Source of the DNA: Zeugodacus cucurbitae
Taxonomy: Eukaryota > Arthropoda > Insecta > Diptera > Tephritidae
DNA: 64,000 bases
Direction: 5' to 3'
Assembly (NCBI RefSeq): GCF_028554725.1
Contig: NC_071670.1
Span: 68,733,001 to 68,797,000, forward strand
Shown here: in pieces, positions 25,641-40,345 of the stretch
Layout: every line of letters starts with the position of its first letter
Numbering within the stretch: position 1 is the stretch's first letter
Notes under the pieces: model-generated
Told to the model about the DNA's origin: nothing
Database searches by the model: none
The model's input: the letters and a program-made list of their open reading frames with translations, nothing else
Translations under genes and position numbers: made by a program

Positions 25641-27880
25641 GAATTCGTAAGTTTTTTCGTAGCCTCTCTCAGCTCAAAGTAGTTACGTAATTTTCCAATA
25701 CAATAGATTGTTGTCTGCAATTGCAATTGTGGTCTATATGATCACGAGTATTCGGATATATACGTGTCCATCTCTATCTATCTGGTACCATTAGGGGAAG
25801 ATTTGAGTCGACTTTATTCTTTTTGGACACCATAAAAGATCATCAGAAATGCCTTTAGATAGTTTGAACTATCTTAGATATTGATCGACGTGTTTGGGAT
25901 AAGATCAAAAGGAAGCACAGAGGTCCTCATATATGTTATAAATGGGACAAACTGAGATCAAAAAAATGGCGGAGAACACCTTCCGTTCAATCACGTTTAA
26001 TCTGCTCTGATCAATATTACATATAAATAATATTCCATTATAAATACTACTTCATATTTTTTAGCAACGTCAACTGCCATTTATCAATATATTACATGGC
26101 ACAAGGTTGAAGCACGCGTCCGAACGCAGTGAGCGCTTTGTCGCCAAAGTTAAAAGCACTGCGTCGGAACAATGTGCGGATAAAGCTGATGTCATACCAA
26201 CCATTGTGCATTCCGCTGCCGACCTCTTTTGTAGGTGCAACATAATTTTGCTAGTCTACCGGCAGAGTGCTCCACATGGATACCTGTGTATCTTTATGCG
26301 CTTTTGAAATGTCTTGCGCCATTGTCTCTTTATAAATATTAATGTTCATATGTTTATGCATTAACTGTGGCAAAGTGGAAGAGGTAACTTGCCTCGATTT
26401 CATAGTCGTTGCATCACCGCTTATCCTCTACAACTACATCTTAAAGACTCGCTGGTGCGCTCGTGCCTCATGTCGCACCTTCAAAACGATTGTTTGCTTT
26501 CGCTGCTTTGCTTTCTTTCCAACTGTCATGTGGTGGTTTTGCTCGTTGCAATGCCATAAAATAACATAAATCATAACTTTTGTTTGGCTTCTTTGGGTCA
26601 CTTGGCGATTTTACAACTTTTCGATGGCGCTGGAGTTCACTTGCGACTTGTGAGTTGCACGAACACTTTAAGCTTCTAACTTCACAATAACATGTTCACG
26701 GATTTACATGTTGCAACATGCGAGAAAGTTGGACATTTTTCTTTGTGGTTTTAGTTTAAGCGAGTCCTAAGTACCGTATTGACTTTTCCCATATACTGGT
26801 ATACATATATTCTTTTCTGGTAGCATCATACAATTCTATATTAAAGTGATGAACGAAAAGTATACAAATATTTTACTCTTTTCAAGATTTCACTCTACGC
26901 TACCACCTCTCCTACCTCCACTGACATGCCGAAAAAAAACTTCGAAACCTGTCTCCGCTAATAATACAAGCAATTAATACTGGCCTTTGGCTCTCCCAGT
27001 CGACAATTGAATTGCTCTCGCTTAGGTGTCAGACAGCAAATTGATGTTGTCTGACCAAATCGTCATTTATCCAATGCGCCGACGGACGTAGCAAGGCAAG
27101 ATAACCAATGCAGTACCCGAGAGTACCATCAATCATCCGTTAGCGTGAAGAAATTTTGAGAGCAAAGATAGCTATCATTAATTATAAGTTTGCCGCTCAT
27201 AACAGCATTGAGGCGAGTAATCACCTGAGCAAATGTTGAGCGAGCATAGAAGAGGATATCAAACAGACAAAGACAATTCGATTTCGAGTAGAAAATTAAG
27301 TTGGAAAAGCACCTGTTCTTTCACTGCAGCCGCAACGAGCGGTGGCGGGAAGCGCCACTTGTGGACATGTGGTCACACTGCCACAAATGGAGTTAATGAG
27401 TCATGTTATGGCAAATATTAATGGATTTGCTTCGAAGGTGTAATTAGTCTGTTGCTTGTTTTTAATCTCCTGAATCGATTATCATTCGCCTTCGTAATCC
27501 TAGCTGCTGGTTTTGAATTTTTCACTATTAATGTGCGACTTTTCCTGTCATTGCGACTCATAAATTATTCAGTGCGCTATAAACAAGTGTTTATTGGTAT
27601 TATTATGGTGTGTCATAAATTCAGAATTTTGTTCAGCTTTAAAGTAAGTTGCGATTTTATAACCTCACTCCTTCACAGCATTGCTTCGAAGTAAAAATTG
27701 AGCTGCGTTTTGCTTTCTAAAAATTTAAGAATTTGTTTTGAAAAACTCAGCTAACTCAAATAAGAAAAAAAAACGTGGAATGAGTTATTGAACAATTAAA
27801 CTTCAATTGGGTCCCGAAAAATAGATAAATTTCTACTTTCTAAGCACCTAGTCATCTATTTTCAGATTTGCTTTCATAGG

Positions 27881-28430
27881 AGGAGTTTTTAATATCAAGT
27901 CAACAAAAATTCGCGTCCAATATAGATTTAAACTTGGTAGAATGATTTTTTGAATTATAGAACCTCAATTGATTCCTGAGATATAGGTCTCGTATCTGAG
28001 GAACTAAATAGATACTTTTAAATTTTGCAACCAGAGGAACTAAATATCCATTTTCGAATACGGTATTAAACTTAGAGTTTTCTATGGTTAACTTAGCCAT
28101 GACAAGACAACAGAAATTGATATAAGGCAATATATTGGATATGAGGATCTTTCGGAATAATTTTTGGGAATATTTGTTCCTCGTTCCCGACATATAGGTC
28201 TCTATAGGGCCAATGAAATTTCGACTAAAATTTGGTGGAAGGCTGTTTTGAATTAGCGAACCTCAAATGATACCTGAGATATAGGGCTGTATCTAGACTT
28301 TGAGGTACTATGTAACCTTTTTGGAAATCCGATATGAAACGGAGGTTTTTAATTGGTCAAGGCTAGTATGTGAGCCAATCAAATTCCCCATCGAGTATAG
28401 TCTTGAGTTCAGTGGAATGAACTTTTGAGT
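27881..28430. repeat. Degenerate tandem array
   Basis: Blocks such as 'GAACCTCAATTGATTCCTGA' (27960) and 'GAACCTCAAATGATACCTGA' (28258) recur about 298 bases apart, each followed by GATATAGG. Related 'GGAG(G)TTTTTAAT' starts occur near 27881 and 28343, and 'CATATAGGTCTC' recurs near 28191. At least two full units, and possibly shorter subunits, are present. No protein frame persists across them. Confidence 0.5.
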
Positions 28431-29512
28431 CTTCCTCCACTTTTTATTAAAGTAGATGAAGCACTGGTATTTGCGAAGCTACATATTTGTTTCTAGAAAA
28501 AAATGCATGTAAGTTCGTGTGTTTATGTGCCTGACAGCAAAAAAGGCACAACAACAAAATAATTGTTTGAGTTTGCAATCAAAATATGACTGCTACAATT
28601 GCAATCAACAATTTACGAGATCTATCTAACTTATGTGTGCCTTAGTGTGGCACACACAACTGTCGGAGTTGCCACATGCTGCTCACGCCATGTAAATTAT
28701 TTGCCACACGGACACAGATGCTGGTGCATGCAGAAAAAGCTTTATGCACAAGGCAACTGAGCAGAAAATTAAAAATTGTAGCAGCAAAAAAGAGCGGTAA
28801 AATAATTGCAATTGCTGTTGCAAGCAAATGTGTGCAAATAAAACGTAGCAATGCAATGGCAAAATATTGCAGACAAACTGTGACTGAGAAAGTGCACGTA
28901 ATGAATGTGCCGAGCGCCGAGATTTGCTGCCAAGGAGTACAGGAAAATGAAAACATTGCGAAATCTAATTGAGGCTGCTGCATGCCACTCAACGGTGCAA
29001 CGTGGCAAGCAGGCGAGTGAATGTTGGTGCAAAAGACAAAAACAAAACCACAGCACTACTACCTGTTAACGCTCAATTCATGCAATTACATAGTTTGCTG
29101 GGGGGAGAGATAGCTAACAGCGGGAGTGGAGGAGAGGAGTGGGTAGTGCGAGCAACTCGGACAGGCTGCAGCGATCACATTTAATGTTGAACGTTTTAAT
29201 CAGCAGCAACAATAGAAAATCACGTATAAAGCAATGCTGCAGAAAAAAGCAGAAAATAGCAACAACAAAAACTGTATCACTTGCCTTTCGCAGCAGTGGC
29301 ATCAAAGCAAAATCACCAACGGCACAAAAGCAGACGGGTCAAGAGATACTGAACAACAACAAGACAAGGAACCATGAAGATACAAAAAGTTAATGTAGTT
29401 GTTTTGTTGTTGTTGTTGTCGGCAGTTGCAGATCTGCATGTGCGATTGCGCTTCTACGATTCGATTGTAATCTCTGGATACCAGCAAAGACAGCAACAAC
29501 AAACTAACAATT

Positions 29513-29527
29513 ACACACACACACACA
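29513..29527. repeat. (AC)n microsatellite
   Basis: This is a short uninterrupted dinucleotide run in noncoding intron DNA. Confidence 0.9.
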
Positions 29528-30684
29528 GACATTCGGTTATATAGTCATTTGTTGTTGTTGTGTGTTGCCTTCCTGGTATGTGCAAATTTCTACCTTTACA
29601 TTTTAATGCAATGTTCGCTTTTGAGTTATGAGATCACTCGTCCGCAGCGTCGCGTCGCTGAGTGGCCACCGAGGAGATCATGATACTGTCAACGGATTGC
29701 ATAAGTCCCCAGTGGACTATACACGCTGTACATGCAGTGAGGTAGCCCTAATGGGTTGAAAGAGGAAGCGTTGCTGGGTCTGCCAGCTGTGGCAACATCA
29801 GCTGCAGGTCAGTTTCTGCTAGTGCTTAGATCTAATCACAGGGCTTACTTGGAAATTTAGTTGGTCTAGTGAAGAGCTCGGGTATTCCGCAAATGTTTAG
29901 AGGAATGTGCCAAAAATTTATTTCGCTGGAAAAATATCAAATCTAATTAAACAAGGACTTTTAAGATCTTAATCTTTTGTTGGTTCCTTTTAAGGTCATA
30001 TAAATTTACAGAACTCTATTTTAAAGGGACTCGTTTTAGATCTCATTTTCTTTAATTCTATTTCTAAGATTGTTTTTATGACCGCAGAAAACCTTTGACG
30101 CATACTCCGGAGAGTATACTAAGTATCAGGAACTGGGGAGCCAAAAATGTCGTATAAGTTGAATTGGTTGAGGAATGGGTTCTTAATAAATAATGCCGAA
30201 ATCCGACAGGCAATGAATTTCTAAGAGAGGTTGAAATACCATTGCGACCTATTTTGAGTATTTTTTTGGTCTCATCCGCTAAAATAGATGGTAGAAGACT
30301 CTTTACTACGATTTGACGATTCCCCTCACTGTCACTTTCGATGACGTAACTTTGCTTAAAATCTTAATACCTGTGAACCAAAAGCAAGCATTCTAGAGGC
30401 CTTAATCTTTCACAAAATGGCTTTATTTCTCTCCAAAGATCTGATCCTAACAGATATTCGAAATTTTTGTCTAAAGTGGTTTATGCAGATACAGAGCATT
30501 CTAGAATTCAATAGAAGAAACATGAGTCCTCACTTTCATGTAATGTAATACCTAAGCAAAGTTATGTAATCCTAACCTTATTTTTTATTTTATACAAGAA
30601 GTAATGAATTTCCCCCAGTTTACTTTTCCAATTTCACAAAATGGATGCACGCACTTGTCCATCAAATAGCGCGACTTGAGGCAC

Positions 30685-30700
30685 TTGTTGCATGCAACAA
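30685..30700. repeat. 16-bp perfect palindrome around GCATGC
   Basis: TTGTTGCATGCAACAA is self-complementary. The GCATGC core with flanking TTG/CAA appears in looser form many times in the window. No function is evident from the sequence. Confidence 0.9.
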
Positions 30701-31239
30701 CTGAAATTTAGTGCCTCACAATTTTTTGCACAACCAACCAACATTTAGTTATTTTCCCAACAATTGCCGTGGAACACAATGCTCGGATGATGATGATTGT
30801 TGCTGTTATGGATACTTTAAATTGTGTACTTGCAACAAATGCGCCCGACGCGGTGCCACTGCGTTGATTGGATGCGCGCTTTATGCAAGTACAAACAGCA
30901 AGCAATTTGAGCAAAGTTGTCCAAACAACAAAAGCAACAACAAAGCGCTGTAAACAAACAAAATAAGGAAAACAACAAATTTAAAATCTTCAGCTTGTTG
31001 ATCGAGTTTTTTGTTGCTGTTGTTGTCTTTGATATTGCTGCTGCTTTCGAGCCTCGAAATTTTGTTTGTATTTACTTGTAGTATTTTCGTTTTTTTGTTT
31101 TTCTTCGTGCAACGTGTCTGCTGTTGTTGTTTTAGTGTTTTATACTTGAGTCTTCTTTTATTGTCTTTGTTTTCTTTTGCGTCATTTTTGATGATTATTT
31201 ACATTTCCTTCAGCTTAAGAGACATTGACTGACTTACAG

Positions 31240-32660
31240 TGCGGACAGACAGCCGGAACGGTACCGCGGTTGACGTACGATGAAATGGATATGTATGGAT
31301 GTATGTAGTCACGCTGAACGCGGCACCATAATCAAGCGAACCCAGCACCGCTCTTCGTACCCCATAAGCGCGGTAATCGACAACGTTGCCTATATTGCGC
31401 TCGAGCTGACCATTTGGTCGCGTCGTATGTGTGGCTGGTGCTGCTAGGGAGTCCATTTGCACAGCCTGTTTGTGGCTGGCTTCCCCACGATCGCGCTTCG
31501 TCTTCACCGGCACACTCTTCCCGCCTCACTGCCCCGACTATGGCACCACACGCGCACAACGAACCGCCCTATGCTCGTATTCTTTATTTGCCGGTGACGT
31601 TGACCGGCTACCTGCTGCGCGTATGCGTCGTTGGATGTCTCTGACAAGGCAGGCTCCCTGCCTGCACGACGAGCTGACGGACTAGTCGACTCAGCCGTGG
31701 CCATACTACGCCGCTGTGTTCGCGTTGTGCGCATCGTATTTGGTTTTTGGTGTTCTCTTTTTTTGGTTTTCTGGCGGAGTCGTGTGTATCCATTAATGCC
31801 ATCAATTGGAACATTACTTAAGTATGGGTTTCTGGCTTGCTGTTCGTCGCGGCTCGATTGCCTCCACAGTCATTTGGTCATCTTGTGTTTACTAAAGTCT
31901 CCGCTCGCCTTCCGCTTCACCTTCGCGCACATCAACGCTGCGTTCTTCAACATCAACGCATACAGGGAACACACATCCGCATGCTGGTCTCGTTCCTTAG
32001 GCCTCGCAACGACAGCCCGTTGTTATTATTATCAATGTTTTCTTTCTCTCATTGGTTGTTGCTTTTATTGTTATTATTATTATTTCTTGGAGCTTTTGTT
32101 TTTTCACGTCTGCAAACGTTGATTACGTCTGTTTTCTTAGTTGTGCAGCTGAATCTTGCGCTAATAATAACAAATACTTTAAGCGCTCGTCGCCATGTAG
32201 CCCAGTTCCAATTGCACGTGGTGGAAGGCCAAGTCGAGCTCGAAAAATCAAACTAATCCAACACTGATTGCTGCTGACTTTGAGTCTTACATCACGTTGC
32301 ACAAACACAGCCACAAACGTGCGAACGCACTCGAGTCGCCAGCGGATTGATGCGCTCAGTTCGTACACCACATCATCACGGAGTACGACGGCTTTTTGCC
32401 ATGGTTTCACTCGCGTGCAACATTTCAACGCTTGCCCGGCAACTTGCGTTTTGGGAATCAAGTTTTCCGCGGCTCTATGGTTTCGCATGCATTTGGGTTA
32501 TCGTTCGTTGCTGTTCCTGCCTCTGCGCCCTTTTCTTTGTTTTCGCAGCTGTAATGATGGCTTTGGTTCTCTTCGCTGCAGCCCCGTCTCTTACCTTGTG
32601 ACGACAGTTGTGCAACATTTTTGGTTCAACCTCCAGCAGCCAGTTCATTAGAAGTGGGCA
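31240..32660. other. GC-rich noncoding block in intron 1
   Basis: GC content is well above background here, with many overlapping frames of 60-160 codons on both strands. None has a domain, signal peptide or credible splice context. The block could be an enhancer, an unannotated promoter or an exon of an antisense RNA. I cannot tell which. Confidence 0.35.
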
Positions 32661-35280
32661 GGCGCAGTAAGCGTCTCTGCGCTGTCCTCTGCATGGAAGT
32701 GAGTAGATAAATAAAGCAGAGTGACGTCGGTAAATTTCTGAAATTAAAGCCGAGTCGAGGTAAATTAGGGAGTAACTGTTGAAAATCTGCCGTCAAGCTT
32801 TGAGCTATCAACTCAAGATAGTTGTGAATTTAGTTCGGCTGAGCTAAAATGCTAAAAGCAAGTGGAGGTTCGGAGGTTCTGAGTTAAATATGGGTAAAGT
32901 TTAAAGGTTTTGATTTGTTCTTTATGATATCTAGCTTCGACTCAGAATCGCTAAAATGAAGACAAAGCTTCTGGTGGAAAGGGATGGATATGGATTCTGG
33001 ATTAATTTTCGTTACAATAATCCTCAGAGAATCACTCACAATTCTTTTGAGAATAGAGGATTAATGCTTCATCGAACCAACTGTTCATCGTCATTTTCTT
33101 CTGAAATCATTATTCAGTCGATGGTATCAGTTGTAGCCAAGGTTGGTCAGCTGTGATCTGAGAGCTAAAGTTGAGTTCGCTGTCTTTTCTAAAGTATTAC
33201 TCAGCATTTTTAAACACAAATCCTTATATAAGATATCATAGATTTACCCATATCTTTTTCAGGGTCTCCTACAATATTTGCAGTATGGTCTATGGGAAAG
33301 TCAACTACAATGTTTTACAAACTCATTCCATTCGCTCGTTACAATCTATTTCAAGAATATATTGAAATCTTGACATTTAAATATATTCTATTATTGCTTA
33401 AATCTTAAGAAATTATGTAATAAAATCTAACAATTTAATTCAGAAAACCATTACCGCCTTCTGAGAGCCAACTACTCAACGTCTTAATTAAATAATTCGC
33501 TCAAGCTTAAACTTAATCAACAGCAGCAGTGTAAATAAGACTGCCATAGAAATGAAAGCAAAAAATTAAAGCAAAATAAGCAGTGATAAATAAACATGAA
33601 ATTCTTACAAAATGTTCAAGCTGGAAAGCACAGCATTTGAGTAGTTGCCGCCTCGCTCCTCGCCGCTGTGGCATTCATGCAGCTCTGGTTCGTTCCCAAG
33701 TCCCAAGTGTTGGCTATACAACTGATGAAATGCCAGACATTCTACACACATATCGCCATTGCAATTGTTTGCTGGCACACACACTCACACTCTACATGCT
33801 AGCACTGTAGCTTGCAACACAGCTCTCGCTCCTCGGCTGCCAAGGCAGTATATCAGCTGATGCATGCCTCATAAAGCTTCCGCTGTCGAGTTGTGCTGCT
33901 CGCTGCTCATTAGACTCTGCTCGGTGCTTAATTGTATTGTTGTTGCTGCTGCTGCACTACACACACAAATTGTTATTATTATTGTTATTGTTTTTGATTT
34001 CATTGCTGCTGCAGCTGTTTTGCGGCTGCTGTGGCCTTTGAGTGTGTCGGTGTTGCTGCAACATCTTCATTTTCATTTGCGGTTTCCACTTTGCGCTTAG
34101 CTAATAAATATTTCTCTTTCATGCTTCACTTTTCTACTGCTCATGCACTTTTTATGCTCTCAAGTAAAAGTTGTTGGCTTCTTCTTCTATTCTTAAAGTG
34201 GTTTACCGAGCTTATATTTAGTATATACGAGTGAAACCTACGGGGAGAAGTGAACTAGTTGTAGGTTAAGTAACTCAGGTCTAACAAGTCATTAGAATAT
34301 TTGGTTCTACAAGATCTCAGTTGTTTGATTTTTATCAGATATATATGAGTATCTCCTTCAATTAGCTGTAAAATAAAGATTAAAAGAAGTTAGAAATGTC
34401 ATATTCGATTCGCCACTTTTCCGCTCGCTACTTTCGAGTTCTTTTAACAAACAATTCAATTGATTTTAATAAAAGAGAGTATGTGAATTCTTCATTAAAG
34501 TGGTATAACTGCTTGCCTTGTCACATTTTAATTATGCTTATCTCTGTAATTTATACCAGTTGTTGTTCTATTTGCTATTTGCGAAAATTCGGCAAAACAA
34601 TTGTTTTATGCTGTGAGACATCTTTAAAATCAAGCTCTCTGAAAGGTTTTAGATGATTTAATAACTAAAACTAAACGAATCTACAAGGATATAACGTTGG
34701 ACCTCATCATCTATCATAGGAACGACCAATTTCGACCAGATCTTATGAGATTTTTTACTAAGAGGGTATTCTATATAAGTTTGTTCGCATATAGTATGTT
34801 GAAATTGAAAAGGAATTTTCAACGATGCTTTCCGTAAAGCGCTTCAAATATGAATATATTCGGTACACTTTGATCGTTAATCGTCGCAAGCAAGTTGTGA
34901 GAATGCTCAGAGACCTTCGATATTTTATATTTAGCACTCTTTTGAAAGAAATAAAAATAAGTAAGCAGATGGCGCCACAGACTCTAAAAGTAAAATAAAA
35001 TATCCTCATTTCAATTAATATTTCAAATTTCAAATCTGAACTTAACCACCCCTCTCTCCACATTTTATCCAAAGCATATTATCAAATGTTGTAGATTACT
35101 TATGAAATTCAAGCAACTTTTAAAATTATGAAAGACCAAAAAGTGCGATAAAAAATTCTTAAGAACTTCAGTTGCCTGCCTTGAAACTTTTTCCTCCCTA
35201 TCAACGAACCGAGTGCCTCATACATATGTTCAAGCAGCCACTTCTCGAAAGAGACATGCAAATGTACGGTATACTATACC

Positions 35281-35293
35281 CACACACACACAC
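35281..35293. repeat. (CA)n microsatellite
   Basis: This is a short dinucleotide run in noncoding DNA. Confidence 0.85.
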
Positions 35294-37539
35294 AAACATA
35301 TGCGCGCAAAAGTGCACTTGTGGATGCCACTTCAACATTTTGGGACAATTTCTAGGGAGCGCGTCGCCGTAGGTGGAACAGGCAATGCTGCCCTGCCATA
35401 TGCAAAGCAGCAACGAAAACAAAAGCAACACACATATATGTATACATGTATGTAGGCTGCTATGCGACGCGGCAGCGCGTAAATTGGGGTTAATATATGC
35501 GCGCAGCCGACGCTAAGAACAACAGCAATGTTGACAACCATATTGTTGGTAACTGCCACAACGACGCGGCAGCAGCTGAGGAGGAGGCGCAGCACTTTTA
35601 AGTTGTTTTGTCGTTATTTATTATTTTTGTATACATATTAAGTTTTCCCCCTTTGCTTGGATGCAGACACATATGATTGTTGCTGTGTGTGTTGCATATA
35701 GCCTACCGCTGGCTGTGGTACATTTGCTGCAAATAGCGGGGCGCAACAATGGCGCACAACTTATCTTACGTTAGTTTCGCTGTTGTTGTTTTTTATCTCT
35801 ATTATTTTTTTTTGTTTTTGCTGCACTACAATTGTCATCATGTTGTAGGGAGTACAAATGGGGCAGAGTGACATGATTTCCCACATACATTTTAAAGGAG
35901 GGGGAGAGGCAGGGTTGCACATACACACATGCATTTGTGGAGCGTATAGAAGTGGATGCTGCTAAATTGTTAATGAAATGGAGCGCAAATGCAGCGCAAA
36001 TTTATAGCTAGCTCTGCTCTGCTGCTCTGCCACAAGGCAATGTGGCATGAACTCACCTCGTTGCTGGGTTGCCCAAAAGTACAGTTAAGTGGCCGGCAAT
36101 CATATGTCTGTCAGTGTGTGCATGATGAATACTTGGTGCGGCAGTGGGTGGCTCGTTGCTGCTCCGTCGATATGTCACGCGTTTTAGAATTTCGTTGTTG
36201 TTTCATTTTTGGTATTTTTTGAGCTCAATGTCGTTTTATTTTCTTTCGCTCATTTTACATGAAAATGTTTGCCTTGGAACAAATTTACATGCCATTATGA
36301 GTTGTACGAAATATTGGGACGCTTGTTGCTGCTAAATTTAGAATTTCGTTTCACTTTTAGAAGCGTCTCCACATACTTATATGAATACTTATTTAAATGT
36401 GAGTGTGGATGTGCTTCTGGGTTAAGAGTTTAACATATTCTCGTTTAGGGTTTCTTTTCATGAAAATTTGTGTTAAGGGCTCTTATTTTTTGGAACACGA
36501 AAATAAGTCAGCAAATATGCGAGAAAATAGTTTCAAGTTTATTCTCGTAATGATGTAAGATTTTTTGGTTTTAAGATGTCTATTTGTACTCGTAAATACA
36601 TACATTCGACACATATTGGTACTATGCAAAAGCAATTCAGATCTATCACAGCAAGAGATTAAAGTATATGCAAGAACCCTTTGGATCAGATATTGAAGGA
36701 ACCACTTCGAATTTGCTACGGTTTCTTTATAGGATCAACAATTATTAATATTATGAAATTATTTTTTGTCGGATGGACAAAAGTATGTAGACATTTCCTC
36801 CAACTCAAATTCACTTCTTCTACATACGTATGTACATCATATATTTTTCTTCAAATATAAATATCTATTAATTGAATCTCTGCGCTGTGGGAATTCCCTG
36901 ACATATTTATAATCATAGAAAAGCATGGAGCGTCTTTCGAATAATTTGATTAGAACGAGGCGACAAAAGCTGTGCACATCAATTACCATATCGCCACTCA
37001 ACGACATACCCAGCAATACATATGCCACAGTCTCATTTCACCCACAAGCCAGACATACGAAAAGCGCCACAAAACAATCAAAATAATAACAGACTCTAAT
37101 AAAGCATTAATACAGCCGGCAAGCCATAGGGGGCTGATGAGTGGGGCACAATCGATAACTTATTTATATATACATATATGGGTCTGGTTGTGTGCTGTTG
37201 TTGTTTTTGTATGTAACTGCCATATAAAACACACAAATCGCGTCTAAATTGTTGTCGAAGTTGTTATTATTTTTGTAAGCGCTGTTATTGAAAATCAAAA
37301 ATCCAATTCCATCAACGTCGAATACACAAACATATTTACACAGAAATACATATGGACGACGATGTAGAACACTTCCTGCTAAATAAATAGAGCGCCCAAA
37401 GTGGAAGCCTCTTAAAAATAGAAAAAAAGGAGAGTAAATCAGAGTCATTGAAAGTGAAAAAGGAAGTAAAGCGACGAAATAAAAACGGGAATCGACGAAA
37501 AATCAATCAACGAAATAAATCAAAATAATATCTGACGGC

Positions 37540-38520
37540 TGAATAGAGGGGCGTGTGAGCGCCATCATGTACCGAGCGGTGGGGGGTACATATGCCACGA
37601 GCGTGTACGGGTGTGAGGCTGCAACCGCGATGGCATATACTTTGCAAGGCGCTGGGGTAGGCGGATGTCGGATGCGCACGTTTGGAATAAAGCCGAAAAA
37701 TGCGAACTGGCACATTTTTGGGCTGGCGGCTGCTGGTCGCTCGCCATGCTGGCGTCGCTGGTGGTTTGTTTTTGCTGGCACAGCATTTTTGTTGCTGGAT
37801 GCTGGCGACGAAATTCAATTCATGCGGTCGCGGATTGACTGGCTAACGATTGCCTGACTGCCTGCCTGCCTATCGGCCGGACGACCTGCCCGACTTTGGC
37901 TTGCCTTTTAGGACGAAATTTGATTAAGCCATGAAAAGGCCAGCCAGCCGCGGCTATAATAACACAAACAACAACAATAACAACAAGCACAATAGGAATA
38001 GCAAAGTGGCAGCCACAAAAGCGCACTTTATGTGGCAGCTGTTGAATAAAACACAAACATAGCGACGAAGAAAAAAGTTGCGAAGGAACAGGAGGAATGC
38101 GAAGAAAGCTAAAACTGGCCTGGCCCTAACAACAACAACATTGGCGGATGTGGCAACATTGTATGGCGTATTAGAAGTTTCAGCATGAAGTTAATTTGGA
38201 CACAGCTCACTTTTATACTCGAGCTCGTGAAGTCGCGGCCGCTATTCAGGCATGCGGGAGCTGTAGCTGGCCGGTGGCAGCAGTTCCGCAGCTTCATTCA
38301 GCGCAATCGGGTGTTGCGGGACCGTGTAGGCGGCGCTTTTCAAGTGTGTGGTCGCTGCTCAACGTTCTGCAAAAGGGAATCAAGTCAAGTCACACTGCCG
38401 CCGACGTTGGGGATTAGGAAGAAGCAATTTTGTAGCGGTGTCATGTTTTCGTGTTTGTTCGTTTATTTTTGCTTAAACTTTCGATGCTTCACAGGCGATT
38501 TGTGCCTGCCACGGCGGGAT
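37540..38520. other. GC-rich noncoding block in intron 1
   Basis: This is another composition island about 2.2 kb upstream of the 48-nt exon. It includes CTGCCTGCCTGCC and GCTGGCGGCTGCTGG runs. Overlapping frames of about 100 codons occur on both strands, but none shows a domain or splice context. Treated as noncoding. Confidence 0.35.
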
Positions 38521-40254
38521 TTGTAAAGATTTCCAATAATTTGCTTTCGTTATTTCGCGTAAAAGAAATAAAAATTAAATTTTGAGCTGGACTACAGTGG
38601 ATAAATTGCTTTCGATAAAGGGAAAACTTTATTTATTTTGTATTTTTTTGTTTGGTTTAGTATGGGGCTTGAATATATGTAACTTTAAAAGAAACATTTT
38701 TTAAAGATTGACTCTAAATTTTTAATAAAAAATATTTAAAAAATATATTCACGTATTTCATTCAAAAAGTGAGTAGAAGACAGCATATGTTGTTGTTGTT
38801 TCAGTAGTGCAAAAGTTTTCTTCTGAAACTCGGAAGATATACACAAAACTCACACTCAAAGAAGATTTATTTACAAACTATCAGTAGAAATCCTTTCATC
38901 CAAGATATTCTCCTATATGCTCAAATCAATTCGAGGATCCATGAGCTTGTTAATTGCAAAACTAATTGCAATTCGGCGCTTTTACTGCCAGCTGACCGAC
39001 CAAAAGATTTGCTACCGTTTGCGAAGAAAATGTGGGTAATCGCAAAGAGATAAAAAATTTCTCAACAAAATCCAGCAAAAGGCTTTGAATATATAGCCAT
39101 ACTCAAGTGCCACATGCAAATAATACACATACGTGCAACAACACCGCCGCTTTGGGCGCACAATGGCCAACAAGGATGTTGTTCACTTGGCCGTTGTTCA
39201 CCGCTTGGCTTGGCCTGGCTTGGCAGGGAAGTAACCTGTTCACCATAAATCAATCAATCACACAATTAAGAGAGTTCCTCTGACACATTTAGTGTCCAAT
39301 TTGAATAGTTGAACGTTGAGCAAAGCACTGACCAACAAAGTCAAACCAGCGGCCGCAGAGCGACTGGGGCAGCGAGCGTGTGTGTGTGTTGACCATACAA
39401 CTGGCAGTGGCAGCACTAGCGCTTATTGTCATTGTATGTGTGTGTTTGGGTTTGTGGCTGACATAAAAATGGCTAAAACAATGCAACAATTGAGCTGACG
39501 AGATGCAAACGAGCAGCCGGCAAGCAGTCGAGCAAAGAAGCCAGTAGCCTACCGGTAAAGCCAATCCAGCAACGGAAATGTAAGTTTGGCTGACAAAACC
39601 TAAAAAACAACAACGACAACAAAAAAGTTGATGAAGCGACAATAGCGCTGCAATTGCTTTTGTTATTGTTCGTCGGCTTTTTGTTGTGCGCTTTTGGTTT
39701 TTTTCTGCGAGGACAAAACGCAATGCGACGAAGCGTTGAACGGCCAATCCATTGTGTCGTCCGCTGATCACTCACTGCTGGCATATGCTTTTGTGTGTGC
39801 GCCAGAACACAATATAAGGAAGAAACATGTCAGATCGACTATCAGCACTTTGGCGACTTCTCAACTCTTTCTACAACCTTTGTGTAGCGTACTAGCCGCA
39901 AAGGGACCATATTGAATTCACTCTCAGGCGGGTCATCTCAAGTTGGGTAATGTGCAGGTATATATGCTCAAGTTTTTTTTTTTAAGTTTGAACGTATACC
40001 TAGAACTGTTATTCACAAAACTAATGTTGATTAAGTGTCTGATATTTCAGTCAACGAGCTTTAGTGTACTGCTAACATTTACACATTCGACGGAGGAAAA
40101 TCGCCAAAGACCTCTTCACTTTCATCAAGGTTTCGCCTTTTCTGGTTGTGGGGTTTTAACTGGTTTTATACAATCGACGTCCACTTGAAAAGGCTAAAAA
40201 CATTACCGAAAGCCGGTTATAAGAGTAGTTTGTAAGGAATATTAAAATCTTCCT

Positions 40255-40345
40255 TCTGGACTGTTATGGCTTTGCGAGATCAGGACTAAAACATCTTGGA
40301 TCCCACATCTACGGCCAATTAGGAGATTTGCCATCGATGGAAGAC
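40255..40345 (+). repeat. Dispersed repeat fragment, copy A
   Basis: The stretch GGCTTTGCGAGATCAGGAC ... CACATCTACGGC ... resembles the segment at 47640-47730 (GGTTTCGCCAGATTGAGGAC ... CATATCTTCGGC ...) along most of its length, in the same orientation. It is probably a small piece of a moderately repeated element of unknown type. Confidence 0.4.
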
